Positions 38,433-47,577 of a DNA stretch of 64,000 nucleotides are shown piece after piece; within the stretch, counting starts at the first letter, position 1, and every line of letters begins with the position of its first letter. Source of the DNA: Arthrobacter sp. SX1312 (GTDB taxonomy: Bacteria > Actinomycetota > Actinomycetes > Actinomycetales > Micrococcaceae); contig NZ_PJIM01000001.1 in the NCBI RefSeq assembly GCF_002929295.1, forward strand, positions 418,040 through 482,039, written 5' to 3'. A program made the translations under genes and the position numbers. The notes under the pieces are model-generated. The model saw nothing but the letters and a program-made list of their open reading frames with translations. It had not been told where the DNA came from and made no database searches.

Positions 38433-39479
38433 TCAGGTTCGGCGGAAGGTGCGGCTGATGGAGCCGCTGATCTGGGAGAGTCTGACCCAGATCAGGAAGC
38501 GTTGGAGGGGTCGCAGCCCTGGGCTGAGGAGGGATCGCCAGCCCCGGCGTCGGGCCCAGGTCATTGCGGTGCTCAGTTGCGTTCCGCCCGTGGTGGGCGT
38601 GAGGTCGAAGGACGTGATGATCGGCAGGCTCGTCGTGGAGTCCGGGTGTGTGAAGCGCCAGCTGATGTGTGTGTGCTGGTCCGCTCGGATGAGCTCGAGT
38701 GTCCTACGGCGGAACTTGTCGCTGACCTTGAGTGGTTTGCCGTTTGGGTGGGTTGTCTGCGCGTATGCCGTCCACACCCCGCCTACCTGCGCCCTCTGGT
38801 CGCCTGGTTCGGCGGTGGTGGTCGGTTCGGCAGTAGAGTCGGTGGTGTTGGTGGGACTTTCGACGGTACCGATGGCTGGTTCCCATTCGGGTATCCGAGC
38901 CGGGTCGGACAGGAGAGCCCAGACGTCCTCGACTGGTGCTGGGATGAAGGACTCGCAGACTCCGCTGAGCTTGCCTCGGTGAGGTGCACGGTCCTCTTCA
39001 CCTGTCGTCACCATCGCCGGGTTGCGGGCGAGTTCAGTAAGGACCGCGGCCGGTGTCGTGTTGAGCCGCCGCAGCAGGTCCGCGATCAGCCCGCTGGGTT
39101 CATTCATCAGTTCGCGCAGAACTGCGGAAGCATCCGCGGTCCGGCCCTTCCTGCCGGCCCGACCAATGAGGTCCGAGGCGCGTTTGGACCACGCATACCC
39201 ACCCGTCTCGTGGAAGACGATGTCCCCCGAGGGTGGCAGGTCGGCACTGATGCCAAGGGACGCGATCTGGTCCTTCTGATGTTCCTCCACGGCGGCGCGA
39301 GCAGTATGCACGGTGATGCCCAGTTCGCGAAGGACCTGGCCGGCGGGCTGGTCGTTGAGTACCAGGGCCAGGAACAGGTCCTCGAGGTCCGCTTCACGCG
39401 AGCCCCTCCGGGAGGCTTCCTCCATCGCGATCAACGAGAGGCTCTGGCTGGTCGTCGCATACCGGGTGAATCTACTCAT
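38433..39479 (-). CDS. Clp N-terminal domain fused to SRPBCC lipid-binding domain
   Basis: The protein has 348 residues. Residues 1 to about 145 resemble the Clp R domain pair (SQSLSLIAMEEASRR, then LEDLFLALV), the substrate or adaptor-binding part of Clp ATPases, but there is no AAA+ domain. From about residue 170 an SRPBCC (polyketide cyclase/START-like) domain follows, with FIPAPVEDVWALLSDPARIPEWEP. The start overlaps the HTH gene stop (ATGA). The pair looks like a transcription factor with a ligand-sensing or stress-sensing partner. Confidence 0.8.
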   Translation of the reverse strand: MSRFTRYATTSQSLSLIAMEEASRRGSREADLEDLFLALVLNDQPAGQVLRELGITVHTARAAVEEHQKDQIASLGISADLPPSGDIVFHETGGYAWSKRASDLIGRAGRKGRTADASAVLRELMNEPSGLIADLLRRLNTTPAAVLTELARNPAMVTTGEEDRAPHRGKLSGVCESFIPAPVEDVWALLSDPARIPEWEPAIGTVESPTNTTDSTAEPTTTAEPGDQRAQVGGVWTAYAQTTHPNGKPLKVSDKFRRRTLELIRADQHTHISWRFTHPDSTTSLPIITSFDLTPTTGGTQLSTAMTWARRRGWRSLLSPGLRPLQRFLIWVRLSQISGSISRTFRRT

Positions 39480-39721
39480 GCTCGCCTCCTGGGGCCGAGA
39501 ATCGAAGGATCAACGCGCCTGGCGTACTTTTTATGGACCGCCTGGCGGGTAACCCCGAGGGCATCCGCAATAACCTGCCAACTCATCCCGGCACGCAGTG
39601 CGGCCTCCACCTGGCGAAGCTCCAGGGAGTCCGCCAGAACACGCAGGGACGCCACCGCCCGCAGACCAGCACGAGGATCAGAAGTATCCGCCGCGGTTAC
39701 CGCAACGTGTGATGACTCCAT
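39476..39721 (-). CDS. Small helix-turn-helix protein, partner of the Clp_N-SRPBCC protein
   Basis: This 81-residue protein is mostly a DNA-binding domain. SWQVIADALGVTRQAVHKKYARRV is a clear helix-turn-helix, preceded by a helix rich in Leu and Arg (SLELRQVEAALRAG). Its stop overlaps the next gene's start, so the two are almost certainly co-expressed. It probably represses or activates its own operon; no operator was identified. Confidence 0.75.
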   Translation of the reverse strand: MESSHVAVTAADTSDPRAGLRAVASLRVLADSLELRQVEAALRAGMSWQVIADALGVTRQAVHKKYARRVDPSILGPRRRA

Positions 39722-39876
39722 GATGTCAACCTAAGTTGCTTCAACGAGCGTTGTCAACGCAGGTTGCGATCCTGGGCAATCATGAGTGCGGTGAGGACCG
39801 TTCACGGGGCGGTTCGGCTACGGTCCTCGAAGCGCCCGCCTTTGTTGCTCGCTATGCCCCGTTGTCGGGCTTAGCG

Positions 39877-40152
39877 TTAGCGGCGGTTCCGTGTCCGGGC
39901 GTACCGGCGGGCGATGTCGTTCAGGGCGAGGGTGGCGATGATGATCGATACCGCGACGGCGGCCAGGCCGATGTAGGGCCCGGTGAGCATTGCCATCGGC
40001 GAACGCGCGTCGGTCAGGATTCCGATCCCGCCGATCGCTCCGGCCACCCAGAACATGGCGACTGCGACGACCGCGATGATGGACGGCAGAGCGCCCCGGT
40101 TGTGCCTGAGCCAGTGTGCCGGCCGCGCCTTTTGAGTCCCCATGAGTGCCAT
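39877..40152 (-). CDS. Small hypothetical membrane protein
   Basis: This 91-residue protein has two to three hydrophobic segments (about residues 18-40, 50-72) between basic ends, with no recognisable motif. ATG 40152 was chosen for a GGAG site about nine bases upstream; an ATG three codons later is also possible. Confidence 0.55.
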   Translation of the reverse strand: MALMGTQKARPAHWLRHNRGALPSIIAVVAVAMFWVAGAIGGIGILTDARSPMAMLTGPYIGLAAVAVSIIIATLALNDIARRYARTRNRR

Positions 40153-40564
40153 GGTCCAAGTCTCCGGTGACACGATCACCAGGAGACCGACGGACACGTC
40201 CCGGAAGGGTCACGGTTCGTGCGGCCTATGACAGATGTTCGGCACACCGATCCCCAGGTGGGGCGCCTCTCGCATGCCGGAAGGAAGCGGCAGCTCACCC
40301 AGAGGTGGACGGCTTCGAGCTCCACCCTTCGGGCTCCACCCGCCCTCAGATGGATGACCGGCACGACGGGTGCTGCCGGTGCCACTCAGACCTGTCACAG
40401 ACACCGGTCATCACCACAAACAACCGGCAGAAGACTTTTTACAGGGCATCCACCAGCGAGTGCTGCGCCCATTCGTGCTACATCGCCGTCACGACCGGTG
40501 CAAGACCTTACGACGGCGCCCGCCGAGACTGCCGAAGGCGTTCGGAAGGGCCTACCCTCGGGAC
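40153..40564. other. Gene-free stretch
   Basis: No coding region was recognised in these 412 bases. They separate a minus-strand membrane protein gene from a small plus-strand frame and should hold divergent promoters. Confidence 0.45.
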
Positions 40565-40765
40565 ATGGAACCACCCTCCAAAGATCATCACCTGCAGGAC
40601 CTGGGCAGCACCGACGGGACTGACCCGGCCGATTCCGGCCAGGTTCAGAACGATCCACCAGCCGACGCCGACCCGTCGCCCGAGACCCTGGCCGGGAACC
40701 TCGGGTTCGAGGGCTCGGCGGACAGCCCGACGGGTGATGACCGTTTTACAGGCGGCTCGCATTGA
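40565..40765 (+). CDS. Small acidic hypothetical protein
   Basis: A 66-residue frame rich in Asp, Gly, Pro and Ser, with no hydrophobic segment; likely disordered. Third-position GC and composition look coding, and the ATG is the natural start, but the ribosome site is weak and its end overlaps a minus-strand frame by 20 bases. I do not recognise it. Confidence 0.4.
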   Translation: MEPPSKDHHLQDLGSTDGTDPADSGQVQNDPPADADPSPETLAGNLGFEGSADSPTGDDRFTGGSH

Positions 40766-41093
40766 CTTGAGACCGGGGCTGCGAGGGTATTCGGGCCAGA
40801 GTCACCGAGAATCTGGCGTTCGCGGAACCACGCCCCACCCCGGGTGTCGGTGTGTGCGGGGAGGGATTCCGGTCCTCGCTCTCGGCTGTCTCCGCCGCAC
40901 CGGTGGTTCCCACGGACGGGACAATTCGCTCCTGCCCCTTTGCGTCGAGGGGTACCTTGGAGACCAGTTCGATGAGCTTATCGAGGGTCCATGAGTGCTG
41001 TGCCACAGCGCTCAGGTGTCCCATCGAATTGTCTCGCATCCCTACTGCTGTCATTTTGATGCCGCTCTCGTTCGCCGTGGCGATCGCCTTCAC
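40746..41093 (-). CDS. Hypothetical protein, doubtful
   Basis: The frame gives 115 residues from a GTG. The first 60 residues look coding (SMGHLSAVAQHSWTLDKLIE), and the open frame can be extended upstream in the same style (KKHDLAEPEEAGKV) without a clear start. This suggests either an unrecognised alternative start or a 5'-truncated gene. The C-terminal half is low complexity. No family was recognised. Confidence 0.35.
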   Translation of the reverse strand: MKAIATANESGIKMTAVGMRDNSMGHLSAVAQHSWTLDKLIELVSKVPLDAKGQERIVPSVGTTGAAETAESEDRNPSPHTPTPGVGRGSANARFSVTLARIPSQPRSQVNASRL

Positions 41094-41451
41094 CTTCCCC
41101 GCTTCCTCGGGCTCCGCGAGGTCGTGCTTCTTGGCCGTCAGTCGCGAAAGGCACGACCATGACGGACGCTTCCGGCAGCCATCGCCCGCGCATCCTCGAG
41201 CAGAATCATGACGAAACTGTCAACGGACGGCAACGCATCAGTTGCACTGGGTACACCGAACGCAACTGAGCAGATCGACTCGGGCGATGTTGCTCCAGGG
41301 TCCCTTACGGCTTTCGCAACAGAAGCGTTCGAGGGTCTACATACGATGCAATGTCGGGCCGCTGGCTCGTTCCTTTTGGGGATGTTGTCCAGGGCGTGGA
41401 TGACGGCACCTGCTACGTCGCGATGGTGGGAGCGAAGGGCGCATCAGTAGT
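41094..41451. other. Stretch without a supported gene
   Basis: These 358 bases contain the possible 5' extension of the doubtful minus-strand gene and an 80-residue plus-strand frame from an ATG at 41208 that has no ribosome site or known relatives. Neither is convincing. Confidence 0.4.
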
Positions 41452-42213
41452 GTGGGGAAGGTGAGCGAAATCCGCATTGGCACCTCCGGCTGGAGTTATG
41501 ACCACTGGAACGGCATCTGCTATCCGCAGGGAACCCCGCCGGCGAAGCGCTTAAACCATTACGCGGCACGCTTCGACACGGTGGAGCTGAACGCCAGTTT
41601 CTATCGCTGGCCGCGCGATACGACCTTCGCCGGGTGGCGGCGTCGCCTTCCCCCCGGGTTCGCGCTGTCCGTGAAGGCGCCCCGCGGGCTGACGCACGGG
41701 AAGAAATTGTACGCGCCGGAGGTCTGGATCGAGCGGGTCGCCCGCTGTTGGCATGAGCTGGGCGACCGTCGGGCCGTCCTGCTCGTCCAACTCCCGCCGG
41801 CGCTGGAGCGCGATGACGCCCGCCTCGACTACTTCCTGTCCCGCGTGCCGGGGTGGATTCGTGTAGCGGTGGAGTTCCGCCATCCGAGCTGGGACGACGA
41901 CGCCGTCTACGGCCTGCTCGGGCGCCACCAGGCCGCCTACTGCGTGATGAGCGGCGCCGGGCTGCCGTGCATCCTGAAGGCGACGGCGCCCTTCGTGTAC
42001 GTACGGTTGCACGGACCGGACCATGAGCATCTCTATGCGGGTTCATACTCGGACGCGGACCTGCGCTGGTGGGCGGACCGGATCCTAGGTTGGCACGGCG
42101 ACGGCCGGGACGCGTATGTGTACTTCAATAACGATGGCGGCGGCAACGCGGTGCGGAACGCGGAGACGCTACGGGCACTGGTCCGAGCAGGAGACCCGCC
42201 TACCGGCAGGTGA
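41452..42213 (+). CDS. DUF72 family protein
   Basis: The protein has 253 residues and a TIM-barrel-like fold typical of DUF72 (YecE/YunF) proteins. IGTSGWSYDHWNG at the N-terminus, FDTVELNASFYRWP, LLVQLPP, VEFRHPSW and the C-terminal YVYFNNDGGGNAV are signature segments. Biochemical function is not established for the family. The GTG at 41452 is used here; a GTG three codons later lies too close behind a GGGGAAGG to be certain. Confidence 0.88.
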   Translation: MGKVSEIRIGTSGWSYDHWNGICYPQGTPPAKRLNHYAARFDTVELNASFYRWPRDTTFAGWRRRLPPGFALSVKAPRGLTHGKKLYAPEVWIERVARCWHELGDRRAVLLVQLPPALERDDARLDYFLSRVPGWIRVAVEFRHPSWDDDAVYGLLGRHQAAYCVMSGAGLPCILKATAPFVYVRLHGPDHEHLYAGSYSDADLRWWADRILGWHGDGRDAYVYFNNDGGGNAVRNAETLRALVRAGDPPTGR

Positions 42214-42647
42214 CCCGCTCATCCAGTCGATTTCCCGTGCCACTCCGACGCAAGGATGACCTCAGGAATCCTCTCGCAGGCGTCCTCGTAGTGGCTTCTT
42301 GGAACAGATCGCGCTAACGAGCGTCGAAGAAGCTGATCCGACCGCTATCGGGGGCCACCTGCAGCTTCCCTTCGTCTCTCACCACTGGATAGGAAGCCTT
42401 TCTCACTCGGTCGAGCGGGAGATGGCAGCACCTTAGGCGACATCGGGGTGGGTGCAGACGGGCGCGGTGGATTTCTTTCGGCTTCCGCCTGGCCGGAGAG
42501 TCGTTGACGCGAAAGGTGCTGCACATGTCGGCGAGTTCGATGGGGATGCTCCTCCCCGTCAGCGGAGGCCATATTGGCTGCAGGTTCAGAACAAGCTCGA
42601 CGAAGTGGGAGGCTAGGGGTCATCCACATGACAGAAAGTAAAGCTCG
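42214..42647. other. Stretch with a possible gene remnant
   Basis: No complete gene was recognised in these 434 bases. A minus-strand frame ending at 42314 has a coding-like last 30 codons (KASYPVVRDEGKLQVAPDSG), but its upstream part reads as random sequence. It could be the 3' end of a lost gene. Confidence 0.4.
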
Positions 42648-43055
42648 ATGGCTTCCGCTGTAACCCTGATCCGCTCGACCGCCCTTTCTGACAGGGTGCA
42701 GTACGCCTATGCGGCTACTGCACCAGCTGATGTACGGCTGGTGTTCCTCGCAGGATCGTGTCCTCTCGATGAAGCCGGTGTCACGGTAGGCGAGGGTGAC
42801 TATGCGGTGCAGGCGGCTAAGTGCATCGACAACCTGCTGGTGGCATTGGATGAAGCCGGCGCGACTCTCGAGGATGTGATCAGCACACGCGTCCTCGTGG
42901 CAACCACCGATCGCGCCGACCTGATGACCGCGTGGGGTGTTGTACGCGACAGGTTCGACGAACACGACGTGCCAAGCACGCTACTAGGCGTGACAGTTCT
43001 TGGGTACGAGCACCAGCTCGTAGAAATTGAAGCCGTAGCTGCCGTCCGTGACTGA
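42648..43055 (+). CDS. RidA/YjgF family protein
   Basis: This 135-residue protein resembles Rid family enamine/imine deaminases, which detoxify reactive intermediates of amino acid metabolism. LVFLAGSCPLDEAG, QAAKCIDNLLVALDEAG, VISTRVLVATTDRADL and a C-terminal LVEIEAVAAV follow the family pattern. The usual Arg of the active site corresponds to R81 in STRVLV, so it may be an active Rid protein. Confidence 0.85.
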   Translation: MASAVTLIRSTALSDRVQYAYAATAPADVRLVFLAGSCPLDEAGVTVGEGDYAVQAAKCIDNLLVALDEAGATLEDVISTRVLVATTDRADLMTAWGVVRDRFDEHDVPSTLLGVTVLGYEHQLVEIEAVAAVRD

Positions 43056-43105
43056 TGCATAGCGGCGCCCCTTGAAGCGATCCGCCGATGGGCGCTCGGT
43101 CGGTG

Positions 43106-43300
43106 TCAGCTGATGGCTTGTTGAGCAAGGCGCAGAACATGGTCGGTCATGTCCGGGTCAGCGGGTTCGGCGGTGGAGAGGATCAGTGAGGCCACAAGAG
43201 GTCCGTTGACTGCTGTCACCCTCAGTGCACGCTGCCAGGGAGAGGACTGCGGCTACGATGACGCTCTTGTGCAGCCTGAAGATTTCGACGCCACGAACAC
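43106..43300 (-). pseudogene. 3' remnant of a small gene
   Basis: On the minus strand the last 48 codons before the stop at 43106-43108 have strong coding character (LVASLILSTAEPADPDMTDH), but the frame is cut by an in-frame TAG at 43253-43255. Upstream, another frame shows a short lipoprotein-signal-like stretch (VIVAAVLSLAAC). The pieces are consistent with a decayed small secreted protein, though no family could be assigned. The rest of 43056-43416 holds nothing recognisable. Confidence 0.4.
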
Positions 43301-43416
43301 TGAGCTAGCCAGGGTGCGGCAACCCTACCAGTGCAGACCCAGAGTGCTTCGGTGAGCGGTGCAGCGGCCGACCTTGTTTCGCGTTGCTCATGTAGGCCCG
43401 CGAGTTTCTTCCCTTT

Positions 43417-44661
43417 TCAGGGCTGGTCGGGCGATGGAGTGTTCGTGTGGGGGCCGGTCGTGGACCTGTCATCGAGGGACTGGGGTCGTTGGGGTGACCG
43501 GGCGCGTTCGTGGTGGGCGGGATGGGCTTGGAGCGCACGATCGCGGCCGGCGGTTTTCGCTTCGTAGAGCGCAGTATCAGCGGCAGCGATGGCGGTCTGC
43601 AGTCGGTCGGGTCCGGGTGGGAGGGCTGCTATCCCGTAGCTGATGGTCGGCAGGGGGAAGTCGAAGGCGGGTTGCATGGAGCGCAGGGTCCGGCTGATCT
43701 GGCCACTGACCAGTTCTCCGGTGTCCGGGGTTGCACCGGGCAGCAGGAGGATGAATTCTTCTCCGCCGTAGCGGCCGACCAGATCTGTTGACCGGATGGC
43801 GCGGGTGCACGCTGCCGCTGCGGCCTGGAGGACGGCATCTCCTGCAGGATGTCCGTAGGTGTCGTTGATCTGTTTGAAGTGGTCCATGTCGGCCAGGATC
43901 AGGGTGCACGGTGTGTCTCTGGAATGCGGCCGCCGGATCTCGGCGGTGGCGAGGTCGAGGAACCCGCGCCGGTTCAGAATCCGGGTGAGGTCGTCGTGGC
44001 TGGCCTGGGCTCTGAGGTCACGGAGGGCTTGTTCGGTGCTGAGCGTGGCCATGGTGAAGGACACGATGAGCAGCAGCACGATGGTGAACATGGTTGTCGG
44101 TACCGTGCCGAAGTAGGTGGTGAACGCGTAGGAGTCGGGCCCTGCCACCAGGAAAGTGATCCACCGGCCGAAATAGTAGAGGCCGAGAAGGCCAGAGGCT
44201 ACGCCCAGCGGGCGTTGGGTCGTGGTGATGTCCGGCTTCAGCCGCCAGGTCTCGACGGAGGCCAGCGCGATGTAGAAGGTCATGAAGCCGAGCAGGAACC
44301 CTCCTGCGGACCACGTGTTCGTCGAGGGACTGTCGAGGGCGGACGCGAGGATCGTGATGATCGGCGGTGCAAGGATCAGCCAGCGCCGTGGAGGCAGTGC
44401 CCGCAGCACTCTCGCCCCGCCCCACACGCAGGCGGCTCCTGCGACGAGGAGCGCGTTGCCCGTGGGATTGGCCCACACCTGATGGTGTGTCCCGTCGAGC
44501 AGGTAGAGGGCCGTCCCGGTGAGGAAGCAGGCAATGGCCGCACACCACCACTTGCTGTAGGTCGATTGTTGCTGGCGGACACTGACTCCGTAGAACAGCA
44601 CCAGCAGGGTCAACGCGATCAGCCCGAACGCGACCTGGAGGGTCACCACATCCAGTCTCAC
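43417..44661 (-). CDS. Membrane-bound GGDEF diguanylate cyclase
   Basis: The protein has 414 residues: about six membrane helices in the first 190, then a GGDEF domain that should make cyclic di-GMP. The active-site motif is GGEEF (about residues 298-302), preceded by ILADMDHFKQINDTYGH. No RxxD inhibitory site is seen at the usual place. The tail is rich in Pro, Ser and His. The GTG at 44659-44661 follows GGGAGG; an upstream in-frame GTG is less likely. It has no EAL partner in the window. Confidence 0.88.
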   Translation of the reverse strand: MRLDVVTLQVAFGLIALTLLVLFYGVSVRQQQSTYSKWWCAAIACFLTGTALYLLDGTHHQVWANPTGNALLVAGAACVWGGARVLRALPPRRWLILAPPIITILASALDSPSTNTWSAGGFLLGFMTFYIALASVETWRLKPDITTTQRPLGVASGLLGLYYFGRWITFLVAGPDSYAFTTYFGTVPTTMFTIVLLLIVSFTMATLSTEQALRDLRAQASHDDLTRILNRRGFLDLATAEIRRPHSRDTPCTLILADMDHFKQINDTYGHPAGDAVLQAAAAACTRAIRSTDLVGRYGGEEFILLLPGATPDTGELVSGQISRTLRSMQPAFDFPLPTISYGIAALPPGPDRLQTAIAAADTALYEAKTAGRDRALQAHPAHHERARSPQRPQSLDDRSTTGPHTNTPSPDQP

Positions 44662-45019
44662 CCGACCTCCCGTCCTGTCAGGTCCACCACGACCCCACGA
44701 AAGTGATCCGGCCAAGGATCAGACAGGTGATCAGCGGGGCGATCGGGTCGCTGGTCGGGCATGGCTTCGGTGTCCTTTCCCCACTGATGGTGGGCATCAG
44801 TATTCCACTAGCCAGTTACCAGGGGTCGTGTGGGGAGCGCAGGCTCCACGTCCCGCACGGTTACACCGACCTGCCGAGGAACAGGGTGAGATCTACGAGC
44901 CGACCATGCGGAAGTAGTGATCGGGGGCGGCCGATCACTGACTCAGCGGCCGTGTCCCAGTCAGGATCATTACGGACTTGGAAGGGAGTGCTTCGATCGA
45001 GTCTCAGCGACGTTAGCGT
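44662..45019. other. Gene-free stretch with divergent promoters
   Basis: These 358 bases lie between the minus-strand cyclase gene and a plus-strand gene. No coding region or clear operator was recognised. Confidence 0.45.
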
Positions 45020-45397
45020 ATGGCGATGAGTGAGTATCGACGCCCTCAGTTCCCGGTCGCAACCTACCTCAGCGAGCAGGGCGACGTGATTGACTACGGC
45101 CATCGGTGGAAAGACCTTCCTCCGGATGAGGCGTATTCGCGAGCGGAGGAGGACATCCTCGACGCAATCCGTATCGTGCCGAACGATTCGGACGAAGCGC
45201 CTCTCACTTCTGTCCTCACTCCGTTCCCCGGCGTGTTCCTCCATGCCGGTTCACTCCACGATTTCCACTTTCCTGACTGCGGATTGGATGCCTGCGATGA
45301 GGACGTGGAGGCGGTTGCCACAGAACTGGAGTGGACCGTACGCTCGGTGGTCTCCGGCGGGTACTCAGAACGTTTCGACCCATGGCCGGCGCGCTGA
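45020..45397 (+). CDS. DUF6226-like hypothetical protein
   Basis: The frame encodes 125 residues. PPDEAYSRAEEDI, LTPFPGVFLHAG and FPDCGLDACDED, followed by AVATELEW and VVSGGY, resemble the actinobacterial DUF6226 family, whose function is unknown. Two ATG codons lie two apart (45020 and 45026) and neither has a strong ribosome site. Confidence 0.65.
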   Translation: MAMSEYRRPQFPVATYLSEQGDVIDYGHRWKDLPPDEAYSRAEEDILDAIRIVPNDSDEAPLTSVLTPFPGVFLHAGSLHDFHFPDCGLDACDEDVEAVATELEWTVRSVVSGGYSERFDPWPAR

Positions 45398-45482
45398 ATT
45401 GAAGGATCGCTCACTGCTCGATTCCAGCGATACGAGTACGGGAGGGGTGCCCATATCCAAGCGAGTCAGTACCCTCTCGGGT

Positions 45483-45860
45483 ATGACCGCTTGCTCCGTA
45501 TTGCGTTGTCTGGAGTCGGGATCGACTTCGGTGACTTTGGCGCCCTACTCGGGCCGCGAAGTGCCGGTCTGCGCCGCGCATAAGGCGAGGCTGGACGACG
45601 GCGCCCCCTGGACGGCCAATCCCGGTACGCCGACGGGAGCTTTGAGGGAGGCGGCTGGTTCCGTTGACGTCACGATTCTGATGGGCCAGGACCTCCCGGA
45701 CGAGCCACGGGTGAAGGACCTTGGTCTGAGTCCGACCATCGGCAGCGAGATCGGTTTCTCGGTGAGCCTGGTCATCGTTACACCGGAGGGTGAGCAGCAG
45801 GTCACCTTCTGGCTGACCGAGGATCAGGGTAGGTTGCTTGGATCCTGGCTCAGCGAGTAG
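45483..45860 (+). CDS. Hypothetical protein
   Basis: A 125-residue cytosolic protein starting at ATG 45483. It has two cysteines near the N-terminus (TACSVLRC) and one further on (VPVCAAHKARLDDGAPW), and an ordered C-terminal half ending TEDQGRLLGSWL. The open frame continues upstream but overlaps the DUF6226-like gene and looks non-coding there. No family was recognised. Confidence 0.55.
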   Translation: MTACSVLRCLESGSTSVTLAPYSGREVPVCAAHKARLDDGAPWTANPGTPTGALREAAGSVDVTILMGQDLPDEPRVKDLGLSPTIGSEIGFSVSLVIVTPEGEQQVTFWLTEDQGRLLGSWLSE

Positions 45861-46283
45861 CACTGCGGTTCCCGCGGGTGGATCGTCGCCGGGACGACCT
45901 CCAGGCGATGTTTCTCAGTCTGCCGAGGGAACCCGAGCCTCGATCGTTCTGTAGGCGTAGCCGTCCTGATCAACGACCTCCCACTCGAAGTCGACAGTCT
46001 CTATTTAGAACTGGAGTTGACGCCGCAGTCCTGCTCTTCATCGGACAGGAACTACCCACCACACTTCGATATTCGAACCTTATCCTGCTGGTAGCGCACT
46101 CCTGGTAGGCAGCGCGGGGAACAGGCTCCGCGGGAAACTTCTCCCAGTGGTGCGGGTGCGGCTGTACAGTTCGTAGCAGATGTTGCGTGAGCGGGGATTT
46201 GTCCGTGAGCGGAACTATCGGGTTGAGCAGCCAGCCCCTTCCCGGCAGGGTGCGACCCCTGTGCAGGACAGTTGAGGCCCTCC
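45861..46283. other. Stretch with a short coding-like remnant
   Basis: Within these 423 bases the minus-strand segment 45915-46004 reads as about 29 coding-like residues (TVDFEWEVVDQDGYAYRTIE) before a stop, but is preceded by a stop and has no start. It is probably the tail of a lost gene. Nothing else was recognised. Confidence 0.4.
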
Positions 46284-47039
46284 ATGAATACCTCCGCACC
46301 CTCCTCCTCATCGTCGTCCCCGCTCCCGCCTGAGTTGTTGGCGATTTTCGGGCGAACCAACGGTCACCTCCTCACAGAGCAGACCGCCCACAACGCGGTC
46401 GATGGCTTGGCCGAGATCGCCCGCGACATCATCGGCGCCGCCGAGGGCGCCGGCGTCAGCCTGATCAACACGGACGGCACCCGTATGAGCGTGGGCGCGA
46501 CCGACCCGCGCGTGCTCGAAGCCGATGACCAGCAGTACGAGCTCGGCCAAGGACCCTGCATGAGCGCCTGGGTGTCGGGTGAGCCCGTGTACATCGCCGA
46601 CACCCACACCGATCAGCGGTGGCAGAAGTGGACGACCGCGGTGGCACCCCTTGGTGTCCGCTCCTGCCTCAGCGTGCCCCTGCTGGACAAACCGACAGGC
46701 CTCGGGGCGATGAAGGTCTACTCGAACACCGTCGACGCGTTCTCGGGCAAGGACCGGCGGCTGCTGATCAACCTCGCCCGCTCCGCCGCGACCCTCCTCG
46801 ACCATATCCAGGCCAGCGACACCCCCCAGCGGATCAGCAACGACGTCAAAGCGTCCCTGGCCGAACGGGACACCATCGGAGTCGCCCGCGGCATCCTGAT
46901 GGAACGCCTTGATGTGGACCGGCAGGCAGCCATGAACCACCTGATCGACCTCGCCACCGACGCGAACACCACCATCGGCTTCATGGCTGCCATCATCAGT
47001 GAACGTCAGGACGACACCGAGCCCACCCCTGATCCGTGA
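46284..47039 (+). CDS. GAF and ANTAR domain transcription antitermination regulator
   Basis: The protein has 251 residues with a Ser-rich start, a GAF domain (about 35-170; ELGQGPCMSAWVSGEPVYIAD) and a C-terminal ANTAR domain (about 185-240; AERDTIGVARGILMERLDVD). It is a shorter homologue of the protein at 29629-30594 and shares its domain order. The ATG at 46284 follows TTGAGG. The stop overlaps the start of the next gene (TGATG), so both are probably translated together. Confidence 0.88.
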   Translation: MNTSAPSSSSSSPLPPELLAIFGRTNGHLLTEQTAHNAVDGLAEIARDIIGAAEGAGVSLINTDGTRMSVGATDPRVLEADDQQYELGQGPCMSAWVSGEPVYIADTHTDQRWQKWTTAVAPLGVRSCLSVPLLDKPTGLGAMKVYSNTVDAFSGKDRRLLINLARSAATLLDHIQASDTPQRISNDVKASLAERDTIGVARGILMERLDVDRQAAMNHLIDLATDANTTIGFMAAIISERQDDTEPTPDP

Positions 47040-47392
47040 TGTCCAAGCACACCCCTGAAGAACAACGACAGCGCACACTGCACGCCATCCACAGCAGTGG
47101 ACTCGGGGTGCAGAGCGTATGGGTCCGCTACTTCTCGTTCACCGGGGACGTCGACGAGTTCGAGGTCGACGCCTACCTCAACGGGCTGATCACCCTGACA
47201 CCCCTGGATCGGGACCTCGTGTCCCTTGCGGTCAACGAACTCATCGCCGAAAGACTCCCACCGACCGCCCCCTACAGCAACGACTCCGAGGACCCGGACG
47301 AATCGGATACTCTGGTCGCCCTGGATGTCCTCGATGACCGGGAGAACGGGAATGAGGACGGCGGAGGGCCGGGCGCATCGGGCAATACATAG
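47039..47392 (+). CDS. Small protein encoded with the GAF-ANTAR regulator
   Basis: A 117-residue protein with an ordered first 80 residues (VWVRYFSFTGDVDEFEVDAY, then LDRDLVSLAVNELIAERLP) and an acidic, Gly-rich tail. Its length and pattern match a conserved actinobacterial small protein of unknown function that I recall near ANTAR genes. It starts inside the stop of the regulator gene, so a functional link is likely. Confidence 0.7.
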   Translation: MSKHTPEEQRQRTLHAIHSSGLGVQSVWVRYFSFTGDVDEFEVDAYLNGLITLTPLDRDLVSLAVNELIAERLPPTAPYSNDSEDPDESDTLVALDVLDDRENGNEDGGGPGASGNT

Positions 47393-47577
47393 AACGATAC
47401 GCCGCGGTCGGCGTGAGGAATCGTTCCACCTCGCTTTGGCTACAGGGGCACCTCAGGGGTTCTGTCGCTATCGACTTCTCCCTGATGAACCAGCACGCGT
47501 TCGGTTCTCGCCCCGGACCCTGGCAGAGAACCGCTCTTTGCCGTTCCACCAGGGGATTCCGTGCCATACAAACCCAG
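47393..47577. other. Gene-free stretch
   Basis: No coding region was recognised between the small ANTAR-linked gene and the doubtful membrane frame starting at 47578. Confidence 0.4.
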
